NCBI GenBank assembly: GCA_003242505.1
Contig: QGUP01000077.1
Coordinates: forward strand, 1-7,997
Source of the DNA: Bacillota bacterium
GTDB taxonomy: Bacteria > Bacillota > Sulfobacillia > Symbiobacteriales > ZC4RG38
Length of the DNA stretch: 7,997 nucleotides
Direction of reading: 5' to 3'
The notes under the pieces: model-generated
Told to the model about the DNA's origin: nothing
The model's input: only the letters and a program-made list of their open reading frames with translations
The model's database searches: none
Program-made: the position numbers and the translations under genes
Shown: in pieces, positions 1-6,481 of the stretch
Layout of the letters: each line of letters begins with the position of its first letter
How positions within the stretch are numbered: the stretch's first letter is position 1

Positions 1-1121
1 CCGTAGACCTCGTTCAGGTAGTACCGCAGCCCCAGGGGGTCGATGGTCCAGCCCCAGTCGGTGGTTTTGAGGTAAGGGTTGGGGAGGCCCATCAGCATGT
101 TCATGGGACTGGCGTTCCTGTACTGCTCCGGATCGGCGCTGACGCAGTTCGAACTGTAGTAGCTGAGGCCGTAGAAGTCCACCGTGCCGGCCTTCAGGGT
201 CTCGGCATCCCCGGGCTCCCAGGTGATGGAGGCGCCCCGCTCCTCCATCATCCGCCTGGCGAAGGAGGGGTACTCGCCCCGGACCATCACGTCGCCGCAG
301 AAGAAGTTCAGTTCCCGCATCAGCCGCTGGGCCAGCAGGACGTCTTCCGGCGCGCAGGTCCGGGGGTAGACGGTGAACCCGGCAATCATGCAGCCGATCC
401 GGTTGGCCGGATCGATGGCGTGGCCGATCTGGACCGCCCTGGCGCTGGCCACGAACTGGTGGTGGAGGGCCTGGAACCGCCGGCTGGCCTCCTCCGGGGT
501 CTCCTGGAGGCTGGGGTCAAACAGCCTGTCGGACTTCGGCATGATGCCGCCCGCGATGTAGCCCCCGAAGGGCAGGGTGAGCATGTTGATCTCGTTGAAG
601 GTCAGCCAGTATTTCACCAGGCCCTTGAACTCGGTGAAGCAGGTGGTGGCGTAGCGCACGAAGCAGTCGATGGTCCGCCGGTCGGCCCAGCCGTTCCACT
701 TCTTCACCAGGCCGTAGGGCATCTCGTAGTGGGAGAGGGTGACCAGGGGCTGAATTCCGTGCTTGTGGCACTCCTCGAAGACCCTGCGGTAGTGCTCGAT
801 GCCGGCCCGGTTCGGCTCCAGCTCATCCCCGTTGGGATAGAGGCGGGTCCAGGCGATGGACAGGCGGAGGACCTTGAACCCCATCTCGCCGAAGAGGGCG
901 ATGTCCTCCTTGTACCGGTGGTAGAAGTCAACCGCCTCGTGGGAGGGGTAGTAGGCCCCGGGCTCCAGCTCCCGGGTGAATCGGCGGGGGGTCTGGCGGT
1001 CCCCCGCGGTCAGCATGTCGGCGGTGCTGGGACCCTTGCCGTCCGCGTCCCACGCGCCCTCGCACTGGTTGGCAGCCATGGCGCCGCCCCAGAGGAAGCC
1101 TTCCGGGAAGGGGCTTGCCAT
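1..1121 (-). CDS. bglA: Glycoside hydrolase family 1 enzyme, probable 6-phospho-beta-glucosidase (C-terminus cut by window edge)
   Basis: This enzyme probably hydrolyses the 6-phospho-beta-glucoside delivered by the adjacent PTS to glucose-6-phosphate plus an aglycone or glucose, in the cytoplasm. About 373 residues are visible, with no stop before the left edge. The N-terminus carries the GH1 N-terminal signature (FLWGGAMAANQCEGAW, about residues 9-24). The general acid/base motif TFNE is present, with its Glu at residue 177 (codon 591-593). Near the edge is DWGWTIDPLGLRYYLNEVYG, typical of GH1 phospho-glucosidases. The nucleophile motif (I/V-T-E-N-G) and the phosphate-binding loop near the C-terminus lie outside the window, so phospho-specificity is inferred from the PTS context. 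The ATG at 1121 has a GGAGG site 8 nt upstream. It lies 35 nt after the EIIC stop and is the last visible gene of the operon. Confidence 0.9.
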   Translation of the reverse strand, partial: MASPFPEGFLWGGAMAANQCEGAWDADGKGPSTADMLTAGDRQTPRRFTRELEPGAYYPSHEAVDFYHRYKEDIALFGEMGFKVLRLSIAWTRLYPNGDELEPNRAGIEHYRRVFEECHKHGIQPLVTLSHYEMPYGLVKKWNGWADRRTIDCFVRYATTCFTEFKGLVKYWLTFNEINMLTLPFGGYIAGGIMPKSDRLFDPSLQETPEEASRRFQALHHQFVASARAVQIGHAIDPANRIGCMIAGFTVYPRTCAPEDVLLAQRLMRELNFFCGDVMVRGEYPSFARRMMEERGASITWEPGDAETLKAGTVDFYGLSYYSSNCVSADPEQYRNASPMNMLMGLPNPYLKTTDWGWTIDPLGLRYYLNEVY

Positions 1122-1156
1122 GGGTTCATCCTCCCCTCTGCCTTGGACCTGGCAGC

Positions 1157-2479
1157 CTAGTCCGCGCTCGCCGCGGCTTCCGCCCGCGCGGCCGCCTCCC
1201 GCTCGACCAGCTGCTTCTCATAGACCTTGAAGAACGGGTAGTAGCAGAGGCCGCTGACCACGAGGCCCACCACGGGGATCAAGAGGTTCTGCCAGGCCAG
1301 GGTGCTGAGGAATTCCATGACCCCCAGGGGCAGGACGGCCATGACCGGGATGTAGGCAGGCTTGAAGAAGCCGATCGCGTAGCCAACCCACACCACCGCG
1401 GCGACAAGGATGGGGTTGAGGATGTACGGGATGGCCAGGATGGGGTTGTACATGATGGGGAAGCCGAAGGTCACCGGCTCGTTGATGTTGCAGATGCCGG
1501 GAATGAGGGCCGCCCGGCTGACCGCCCGCAGCTGTTCGGACTTGCTGCGCAGCGCCATGAGCACCAGGGAGAGGGTGTTTCCGGTGCCGCCGGCGCAGGC
1601 CAGGGTGAGGAAGAGCATCACGGGGTAGAACTTGGGCTCCTGCCCGGCCGCGACCGCCGCGGCGTTTTCGGTGATGGCCTGAAGCGCAATCGGCATCAGG
1701 GCGGACAGGACGACAATGGTGCCGTGGATGCCGAAGAACCACATGAGGCAGGCCAGGAAGACGGCGACGAGCATCCCGGGCACCGAGTTGAGGGCAGCGA
1801 TGGGCTTCGACAGCACGTTGTTGATGAGGACGGGCAGAGTGGTGTCCGTATAGGTGACGACCACGGTGCTCAGGCCATACCAGAGGATCACGTTGAAGAG
1901 GAAGGGCAGCAGCCCGTTAAAGGTCTCCGCCAGGAACGGGGGCACCACGTCGGGCATCCGGATGGCGATGTTCCGCTGCTCGCAGAAGTGGGCGATGCGG
2001 ACCGAGAGAATCGCTACCACGATGGCGGTAAAGATGCCGACGCCGCCCAGGGTCGAGCTGTCGATCGCGCTCAGGGTCGTGCCGTCCTGCAGGGTCACCG
2101 TTCGGATCGGGGCCGCCACCATCAGGAAGAGGATCATGGCGCTGAGGCCGTTGATGAGCGGCTTCAGGCCCAGGCTCCTGGCGTAGTTGTACCCGAGGAA
2201 GAAGGCCAGCGCGAGGGACAGGAGGCCCATGGTCATGTTGTAGGGGCCCATCATGAGCTGGTAGTAGGGGCTCTCGTTGGTGGCCCAGCCGAACAGGGTC
2301 GGGATGGTGGCGAGGATCTGGAAGATGGCGCCCACCATGATGATGGCGATCATGCCCATCATCGAGTTGGAAAGGGAGGACAGGACCTTGTTGTTGGCCA
2401 GGGCTTCGCCGAACCGCTGCAGCGACTTCATGAACGGGGTCTCCAGAAGCTTGTCCGTCGCCAACCTTTCCGCCGCCAT
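1157..2479 (-). CDS. celB: PTS lactose/cellobiose-family permease, EIIC component
   Basis: This is the membrane channel of a lactose/cellobiose (Lac) family phosphotransferase system. It binds and translocates a disaccharide while EIIB phosphorylates it. The protein is 440 residues, the usual length of CelB-type EIIC. It starts with a short cytoplasmic N-terminus (LETPFMKSLQRFGEALANN), followed by many hydrophobic segments. The family hallmark NINEPVTFGFPIMYNP, which forms part of the substrate site, is present at about residues 333-348. An acidic/Ala-rich hydrophilic tail ends the protein. The ATG at 2479 has an AAGGAG site about 10 nt upstream. The gene follows EIIB after an 84-nt gap in which I see no promoter or terminator. 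EIIC alone cannot separate cellobiose from other beta-glucosides or lactose; the GH1 partner favours a beta-glucoside. Confidence 0.93.
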   Translation of the reverse strand: MAAERLATDKLLETPFMKSLQRFGEALANNKVLSSLSNSMMGMIAIIMVGAIFQILATIPTLFGWATNESPYYQLMMGPYNMTMGLLSLALAFFLGYNYARSLGLKPLINGLSAMILFLMVAAPIRTVTLQDGTTLSAIDSSTLGGVGIFTAIVVAILSVRIAHFCEQRNIAIRMPDVVPPFLAETFNGLLPFLFNVILWYGLSTVVVTYTDTTLPVLINNVLSKPIAALNSVPGMLVAVFLACLMWFFGIHGTIVVLSALMPIALQAITENAAAVAAGQEPKFYPVMLFLTLACAGGTGNTLSLVLMALRSKSEQLRAVSRAALIPGICNINEPVTFGFPIMYNPILAIPYILNPILVAAVVWVGYAIGFFKPAYIPVMAVLPLGVMEFLSTLAWQNLLIPVVGLVVSGLCYYPFFKVYEKQLVEREAAARAEAAASAD

Positions 2480-2563
2480 GTCGCTGTCACTCCTTCCTTT
2501 CGTTTGTGCCGAGCGAGGGGTTGGTGCTGAAGGAGGGGTTTGCGCAGAACGTGGCCGCAGGCG

Positions 2564-2866
2564 TCACTTGTTGAGCAGTTGCTTCACCTGCTTGAAGATG
2601 TTCTCGGCGTTGGCAAGGGCGTAGTCTGCGGGAGCGATCACCCCGACGGGCTTGTCGCCCACCGTCTTCTGAATCTCCGCCTTCTTGTGGGAGACCTGGG
2701 GGCCGAGCAGGATCACGTCAAACTTCTGGTAGACCTCCTGGTAGTCGTCCAGCCCCCGGGCCTCGATGTGCTCCAGCCCCAGGCCGTGCTCGTCGGAGTA
2801 CTTCTGGAGCTTTTTCATCACGATGCTGGTCGACATGCCGCCAGCGCAGACGAGCAGGATCTTCAT
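2564..2866 (-). CDS. celA: PTS lactose/cellobiose-family EIIB component
   Basis: This cytoplasmic phosphocarrier takes phosphate from EIIA onto a cysteine and passes it to the sugar in EIIC. It is 100 residues, normal for a stand-alone CelA-type EIIB. The active-site loop is at the N-terminus (MKILLVCAGGMSTS), with Cys7 as the phosphorylated residue. The following VILLGPQVSHKKAEIQK segment is also typical of the family. I chose the ATG at 2866 rather than the upstream in-frame ATG at 2884. It puts the first strand and Cys where the family has them, an AGGAGGG site (2874-2880) lies 7 nt ahead, and it overlaps the EIIA stop in a 4-base ATGA, which implies translational coupling. Confidence 0.95.
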   Translation of the reverse strand: MKILLVCAGGMSTSIVMKKLQKYSDEHGLGLEHIEARGLDDYQEVYQKFDVILLGPQVSHKKAEIQKTVGDKPVGVIAPADYALANAENIFKQVKQLLNK

Positions 2867-3204
2867 GCCGATTCCCTCCTGCACTCTTCCCTGATTTGCC
2901 GGTAGACGTGCACCAGTTCCGCGGCCAGGTCCCTGGCCAGAGAGGCCATCATGAAATGGTCCTGGGCGTGGCAGAGCAGCAAGTCGATCCCGGGCAACTC
3001 ACCCTGGGCGTACATCTGCAGGAGGTTCCGATGGACTTCCTGGACCTTCCGGAGGGACTCCGTCGCCTGGCGGAGCGCCTCCTCCGCGCCGGCAAAGTCC
3101 CCCTCCCGCGCGGCCTTGATGGCGCCAAAGGCGTGGCCCCGGGCGGACCCGGCGTTGGCGATCATGGTCATCACGATTTCCTCGCGCTTCTCGTCGCTGA
3201 TCAC
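2863..3204 (-). CDS. celC: PTS lactose/cellobiose-family EIIA component
   Basis: This cytoplasmic phosphocarrier accepts phosphate from HPr and gives it to EIIB. It has 113 residues from the chosen GTG start and is mostly helical, as expected of this trimeric family. Motifs match LacF/CelC: EEIVMTMIANAGSARG near the N-terminus, AAREGDF at 31-37, and the active-site segment CHAQDHFMMASLA. His79 is the expected phosphorylated residue, and Asp82 corresponds to the aspartate at the trimer's metal site. The reading frame stays open far upstream, but only GTG 3204 has a good ribosome site (AAGGAG, 3214-3219, 9 nt spacer) and matches family length. ATG 3171 is a less likely alternative. It is the first gene of the PTS operon, about 123 nt downstream of the predicted sigma-54 transcript start. 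Confidence 0.93.
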   Translation of the reverse strand: MISDEKREEIVMTMIANAGSARGHAFGAIKAAREGDFAGAEEALRQATESLRKVQEVHRNLLQMYAQGELPGIDLLLCHAQDHFMMASLARDLAAELVHVYRQIREECRRESA

Positions 3205-3313
3205 CGACGACGTCTCCTTCCCTTGCGCTGCTGCCCGGTGGTACTGCTGGCATATGCGGACGAGGCCAGCCACGGCGGGACCGGCGGTGGCCTCCCGGTG
3301 GACTTCAGAAAAG

Positions 3314-3374
3314 TCAGCGGACCCGCCCACTACCTGAAGCACGTTCCGTGCCAACAGGTGGGCGGGTCCGCTGA
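3314..3374 (-). repeat. Perfect 17-bp inverted repeat enclosing the sigma-54 promoter; possible terminator of the regulator transcript
   Basis: The arms TCAGCGGACCCGCCCAC (3314-3330) and its exact reverse complement (3358-3374) flank a 27-nt loop. An extra CCTG/CAGG pairing and an inner GCACG-TTC-CGTGC dyad (3339-3351) extend the symmetry. On the minus strand the second arm is followed by CTTTTCTG, so a regulator transcript reading through would make a strong hairpin followed by a short U-run: a weak or moderate intrinsic terminator. The arms are perfect. Both the terminator role and an alternative operator role are inferences. Confidence 0.8.
3338..3353 (-). promoter_or_regulatory. Sigma-54 (-24/-12) promoter of the PTS/bgl operon
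   Basis: Read on the minus strand this is TGGCACGGAACGTGCT, against the sigma-54 consensus TGGCACG-N4-TTGC(A/T). The -24 element is complete and the GG-to-GC spacing is correct. The only mismatch is G for T just before the TGC of the -12 element. With the C of the -12 GC at 3339, transcription should start near 3327, giving a leader of about 123 nt before the EIIA GTG at 3204. Its position between a LevR-type sigma-54 activator and its PTS operon strongly supports the call. Confidence 0.85.
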
Positions 3375-3406
3375 TCGCCGACCGAAGCAACCCCCGGGGA
3401 CGGGGC

Positions 3407-3454
3407 CGATACACCCGATACACTACAAGCCAGCAGAATACACTGGCGATACAC
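3407..3454 (-). promoter_or_regulatory. Four phased GTGTATCG-type direct repeats, candidate upstream activating sequence for the LevR-like regulator
   Basis: On the minus strand GTGTATCG occurs at 3447-3454, 3416-3423 and 3407-3414, with a diverged copy GTGTATTC at 3436-3443. Start-to-start distances are 11, 20 and 9 bp, near multiples of a helical turn, so the copies lie on roughly one DNA face. They fall about 80 to 127 bp upstream of the predicted transcript start, the usual position for a sigma-54 activator site. The first two overlap the last codons of the regulator gene (stop 3423-3425). The repeats are visible directly; binding by this regulator is inferred. Confidence 0.6.
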
Positions 3455-4877
3455 TCAGCCGCCGCTGCTCCCCGGCAGCCCCGGCGCTCTGCAGGATGTG
3501 CTGAATGCGGTGGAGGTCCGCCGGCAAGAAGGAGACGGCAAAGCGGTGCGACAGGGGCGCCAGACACCGGGCCACCCCGTCGAGTTCCGGTTCCACCTCC
3601 GGAACCCCCCTCTGGCCCCGCTCGGCTGCCCGGCGTTCCACCAGGCAGGCGATATGCATGGCGAGTCCGATCCGCAACTCGGCGGTGAGATGAACGCCCG
3701 CCGCTTCGGCGAGGGCGTCCACGGTGCGGACAACCTCGGGCATCAGGGTGTGGGGATTGACCAGGTGGAAGTCGCTTTCCAGGGCTACGGCCAGCGCCCG
3801 GGCAAGCTCTTCGGCAGGCAGGTGGCTTTCGTTCAGGATCTCCGGGTCCACGTGGCGGGCATTTCCATCGACCAGGGCGGCGAGTCGCTCCTGACCGGAC
3901 GGCGTCAGCACCTCCAGGGTGGAGAAATAGGCAACATCGGGAAGGTGCGGATGGACAGGGCCGACCACCGCCAGGGGCCGCTTGCCCTGGAGGAGCGTGG
4001 CGAACATCCGCTCCCAGTCGCCCCCGGGAGGAATGCTGCCCGCCACGACCTCCACCGAGAGCCCCCGGAGCCGCATGGCCCGCTGGACCACCTTCCTGAG
4101 CAACTCGGCGTTCCCCTGTCCCGTGAAGCAGCAGGTGAGGATCACGGGGGTCCCGTTCTCGCTGCTCCAGGGGGAGGCGGCAAGGCGCCGCTGTGCTTCC
4201 CGCACCGCGCCGTAGACCTGCTCCAGGGTCATCCCCGGAATCTGCGCCTTCTGCATCGCTTCAATCAGAAGGATCGTGCTGGCCATCGGCACCAGGCGGA
4301 CCGGAATCCCCGTGGCATGGTGCAGCCGATCGGCGATGAACGCCAGAGAGCCCATATCCACCAGCAACAACAGACCAGCGAATGAGTGCTGTTTCACCCA
4401 GGCTGCCAGTTGTTGCACCACGTCCTCGGGGTTCCCGTCCAGGGGCATATCGAGGCCCAGCACCTCCCCGCCGCCGACGACGTGCTGCGCCACCTCGACC
4501 ATGCCGCTGGCGATCCCGTGGCCGTGACAGGCGACGGCGATGCCGATGCGGCCGCCGGCGCCGGCATCGTCCGCGGCGGCGAGGAGCAGGGCGGTGTAGG
4601 CCACCTCGCCCTCGGGCATGGACACCTGCAGCTGCTGGGAAAGGATCTGCACCATGGTGACCGCCGCTTCAAACTCCAGCGGGTGCTTCGCCCGGATGTT
4701 CTCGAGGGGCGGGTAGGTGACCGTCATGCCGAGGCGCAGCCGGTCGAGGGCCGCCTGGACGTGAAGGGCCAGGCCCAGGACGATCTGCCGGGGCATGACC
4801 CGCCGGAGATGGCTCTCGGCGTAGGCCACGGCTTGCTCGACCGCCTCCAGGACCCGGACGTCCACGAGGGCGGTCAA
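3423..4877 (-). CDS. LevR/CelR-type regulator, C-terminal half (PRD1 - EIIA-Man-like - EIIB-Gat-like - PRD2), separated from its N-terminal half by an in-frame TAG
   Basis: This is the PTS-sensing half of a LevR-family activator, 484 residues from a TTG that directly follows the stop of the upstream half in the same frame. The domains in order are PRD1 (about 5-105, GLALHV then KHPLEFEAA), a mannose-type EIIA-like domain (about 110-230) with CHGHGIASGM, where His118 or His120 is the likely phosphorylation site, a galactitol-type EIIB-like domain (about 244-350) starting VILTCCFTGQG with Cys249/250, and PRD2 (about 375-470) with GLAMHIACLVER and His408. In LevR, HPr-dependent phosphorylation in the EIIA domain activates and transporter-dependent phosphorylation in PRD2 inhibits. 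All key residues appear intact, so this is not an old decayed pseudogene. No strong ribosome site precedes the TTG. Expression as a separate protein by reinitiation, or as part of a readthrough product, is possible. Confidence 0.88.
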   Translation of the reverse strand: MTALVDVRVLEAVEQAVAYAESHLRRVMPRQIVLGLALHVQAALDRLRLGMTVTYPPLENIRAKHPLEFEAAVTMVQILSQQLQVSMPEGEVAYTALLLAAADDAGAGGRIGIAVACHGHGIASGMVEVAQHVVGGGEVLGLDMPLDGNPEDVVQQLAAWVKQHSFAGLLLLVDMGSLAFIADRLHHATGIPVRLVPMASTILLIEAMQKAQIPGMTLEQVYGAVREAQRRLAASPWSSENGTPVILTCCFTGQGNAELLRKVVQRAMRLRGLSVEVVAGSIPPGGDWERMFATLLQGKRPLAVVGPVHPHLPDVAYFSTLEVLTPSGQERLAALVDGNARHVDPEILNESHLPAEELARALAVALESDFHLVNPHTLMPEVVRTVDALAEAAGVHLTAELRIGLAMHIACLVERRAAERGQRGVPEVEPELDGVARCLAPLSHRFAVSFLPADLHRIQHILQSAGAAGEQRRLSVSPVYSAGL

Positions 4878-4880
4878 CTA
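4875..4880 (-). other. In-frame amber stop joined directly to a TTG codon, splitting the LevR-like gene
   Basis: On the minus strand the sequence reads CGG CAA TAG TTG ACC. The TAG (4878-4880) ends the AAA+ half. The next codon, in the same frame, opens the PRD half with no spacer. The two halves plus this codon total about 929 residues, close to the roughly 938 of Bacillus subtilis LevR. One base change (TAG to CAG, AAG or TGG) would restore a full protein. Confidence 0.9.
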
Positions 4881-6212
4881 TTGCCGGCCTGCCTGGTAAC
4901 GGCGCTGCACGGTGTTGAGGAAATGGCGGAAGTGGGCTTCCACCGTTGCGGCCAGGTGCCGTTGAATCGCCGCGTCGCTCAGGGCCCGGCCCTGGAGCCT
5001 CCGGGTCTCCCGTTCCATGACCTCATAGATGTTGAACAGGTGGGAGTCCGTCTCATCAGGAGCATCGACATCCGACAGTTGCACCACCATCCCGTCGGGG
5101 TACGGTTCCAGCAACTCCTCCAGTTCCCGGCGGCGCTGCCGGATCCCCACGACCTGGCGCCGCACATGGTCGGGCAGAACGTCCGGGCCGATGGTCACCG
5201 GGACCCGATGGTCGCTGAGGTACCGCAGGAAGGCATAGGCGCAGGAAAGCTGGACGTCGCTGATCAGTTGCCCGACGTTCCCCGGGCAATCGTAGAGGAG
5301 CAGGTATTCGAGAGCGCTGCGCAGGACCACGAGGGGCACGTTCATCTTCCGCGCCTCGGCCCGGAACGCCCGTTTCAAGAACTTCAGGCGCTCGCCGAGG
5401 GTTCGTTCGGCGAGGGGCGGCAGGTGAATCACCATGGGGATCCGCCGTTTGAAAGTGCGGAGAAGGACCGAGTCGGCCCGCTCGGTGGTGGCACAGACGA
5501 TCAGCACTTTGGACGTGCGCTCGACCTTGGTCTCCCCCAGCCGGCGGAACCGCCCCTTGTCGATCAGTCGGAAGAGCATCTGCTGCCCTTCCGGGGGGAG
5601 CCGATGGACCTCGTCCAGGAAGAGCATCCCGCCGTCTGCCAGTTCCACCAGCCCGACCTGGTCCTGCACGGCGCCGGTGTACGCGCCCCTGGCCACCCCG
5701 AAGAGCTGGGCCATCAAGAGCTGCGGGTTGCTCGCGTAGTCGGCGCAATTGAAGGTCATGAGGCGGGCATCGGGCCGGAAGACCCCGGAACGGAGGCCGA
5801 ACCGGAACATCAGCTCCGCCAGCATCGACTTGCCCACGCCGGTGGGCCCACACAGGAGGGTGTGAAGACCACCGCCCGGATACAGCACGGCCGCCTTGGC
5901 CTGCTTCACCGCTGTCGCAAGGCTTTCGTTCCAGCCGATCATCTCCTGGAAGGGATCCTCGGGCGGAGGCGGCAACTGGCAGGGGGCTGCGGTGGCTGCA
6001 GTCCCCTCCTCTGCCCTGGGCGGCAGGCGGTACCGCACCGGGCGGCCGCAAAGCTTCTCCAGCCGCCCTTGCTTCCAGAGGGCATTCAGGTCCGCGCTGG
6101 CGTTCGATCGGGCCAGGCCCAGGGCAGCGGCCACCTCGGCGGCGGTGACGCCCCCGGCACCGTCCCGGGTGACCTGCCGGACATATTCCAGCACCCGATC
6201 CATCCGCTTCAT
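4878..6212 (-). CDS. LevR/CelR-type sigma-54-dependent activator, N-terminal half (winged HTH + AAA+ domain)
   Basis: This half binds DNA and remodels sigma-54 RNA polymerase with ATP. It is 444 residues. Residues 1-65 look like a winged helix-turn-helix (VTAAEVAAALGLARSNASADLNALWKQG region). Residues 86-345 are the AAA+ domain: Walker A GPTGVGKS (122-129), the sigma-54 contact loop RGAYTGA (175-181, a Tyr variant of the classic GAFTGA), Walker B MLFLDEVH (194-203 region) and candidate Arg fingers in LLRTFKRRIP. The remainder is a linker leading towards PRD1. HTH and AAA+ at the N-terminus, not the C-terminus, is the LevR arrangement rather than NtrC. I chose ATG 6212 because AGGTGG lies 6 nt upstream; ATG 6203 is an alternative. 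No clear sigma-A promoter is visible ahead of it. The gene stops at TAG 4878-4880, which removes every PTS-sensing domain. Truncation of this kind is expected to give constitutive activity. Confidence 0.9.
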   Translation of the reverse strand: MKRMDRVLEYVRQVTRDGAGGVTAAEVAAALGLARSNASADLNALWKQGRLEKLCGRPVRYRLPPRAEEGTAATAAPCQLPPPPEDPFQEMIGWNESLATAVKQAKAAVLYPGGGLHTLLCGPTGVGKSMLAELMFRFGLRSGVFRPDARLMTFNCADYASNPQLLMAQLFGVARGAYTGAVQDQVGLVELADGGMLFLDEVHRLPPEGQQMLFRLIDKGRFRRLGETKVERTSKVLIVCATTERADSVLLRTFKRRIPMVIHLPPLAERTLGERLKFLKRAFRAEARKMNVPLVVLRSALEYLLLYDCPGNVGQLISDVQLSCAYAFLRYLSDHRVPVTIGPDVLPDHVRRQVVGIRQRRRELEELLEPYPDGMVVQLSDVDAPDETDSHLFNIYEVMERETRRLQGRALSDAAIQRHLAATVEAHFRHFLNTVQRRYQAGRQ

Positions 6213-6354
6213 CGCCGTCCACCTCGCGTGCCCTGTCCGTCGGCTTTCTCCCCTGCTGAGGCTGGCTTTCCTGCGCGGCGGACCTCTTTTCCTGGATGGA
6301 CTTCGCCGCCGTCGCCATGAATTCCCTCTCCGGGACCCCGTTTCTCCCTCTGCC

Positions 6355-6445
6355 CAGGCGGAGGTCCCGCCATGGCGGGCACCCTGCACAGGCGGAAACT
6401 CCGCCATGGCGGGCACCCTGCGCAGGCGGAGGCCCCCATGCCGGA
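6355..6445. repeat. 34-bp tandem repeat, two full units and one degenerate partial, each full unit holding a palindrome
   Basis: Units start at 6355, 6389 and 6423, exactly 34 bp apart, each opening with CAGGCGGA. The first two agree at about 29 of 34 positions, and every difference is a transition. Unit 1 contains the perfect palindrome CCCGCCATGGCGGG (6366-6379) and unit 2 contains CCGCCATGGCGG (6401-6412). The third unit keeps only the beginning and a broken CCATG core. The array sits directly beyond the ferredoxin terminator. There are no unique spacers, so it is not a CRISPR. Its function is unknown. Confidence 0.8.
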
Positions 6446-6450
6446 CGCGC

Positions 6451-6481
6451 AAAAAAACAGGGCGGTTGTCCAACCGCCCTG
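6451..6481 (-). terminator. Intrinsic terminator of the ferredoxin gene
   Basis: The arms CAGGGCGGTTG (6458-6468) and CAACCGCCCTG (6471-6481) are a perfect 11-bp inverted repeat. On the minus strand they are followed at once by seven T residues (A-run 6451-6457 on the plus strand). It lies about 50 nt beyond the ferredoxin stop and should also insulate the regulator from ferredoxin transcription. Confidence 0.93.

Noticed and set aside
420..1160. 246-codon plus-strand open frame opposite the GH1 gene
   Set aside because: It is the shadow of a well-supported GH1 reading frame and has no good ribosome site or recognisable motif.
1115..2530. 471-codon plus-strand open frame opposite EIIC
   Set aside because: It is antisense to an obvious membrane permease. 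The product is highly charged (D, E, H, G), the expected complement of hydrophobic codons, with no domain seen.
2863..3567. Longer in-frame version of EIIA starting upstream
   Set aside because: The extra residues are unlike EIIA, cross the sigma-54 promoter and overlap the regulator. GTG 3204 has a good ribosome site and fits family length.
5056..6318. ATG at 6318 (minus) with purine-rich upstream sequence, starting MATAAKSIQEK
   Set aside because: The frame runs through the regulator out of frame and becomes low-complexity Arg/Gly/Pro sequence. No independent gene or convincing frameshift fusion can be shown.
4386..6320. 644-codon plus-strand open frame opposite the regulator gene
   Set aside because: It is antisense to the clear AAA+ protein. 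Its product is a Gly/His/Glu-rich composition with no recognisable fold, typical of a shadow frame in high-GC DNA.
6355..6445. Possible CRISPR array
   Set aside because: The units are contiguous, with no unique spacers, and there are fewer than three copies. No cas gene is present.
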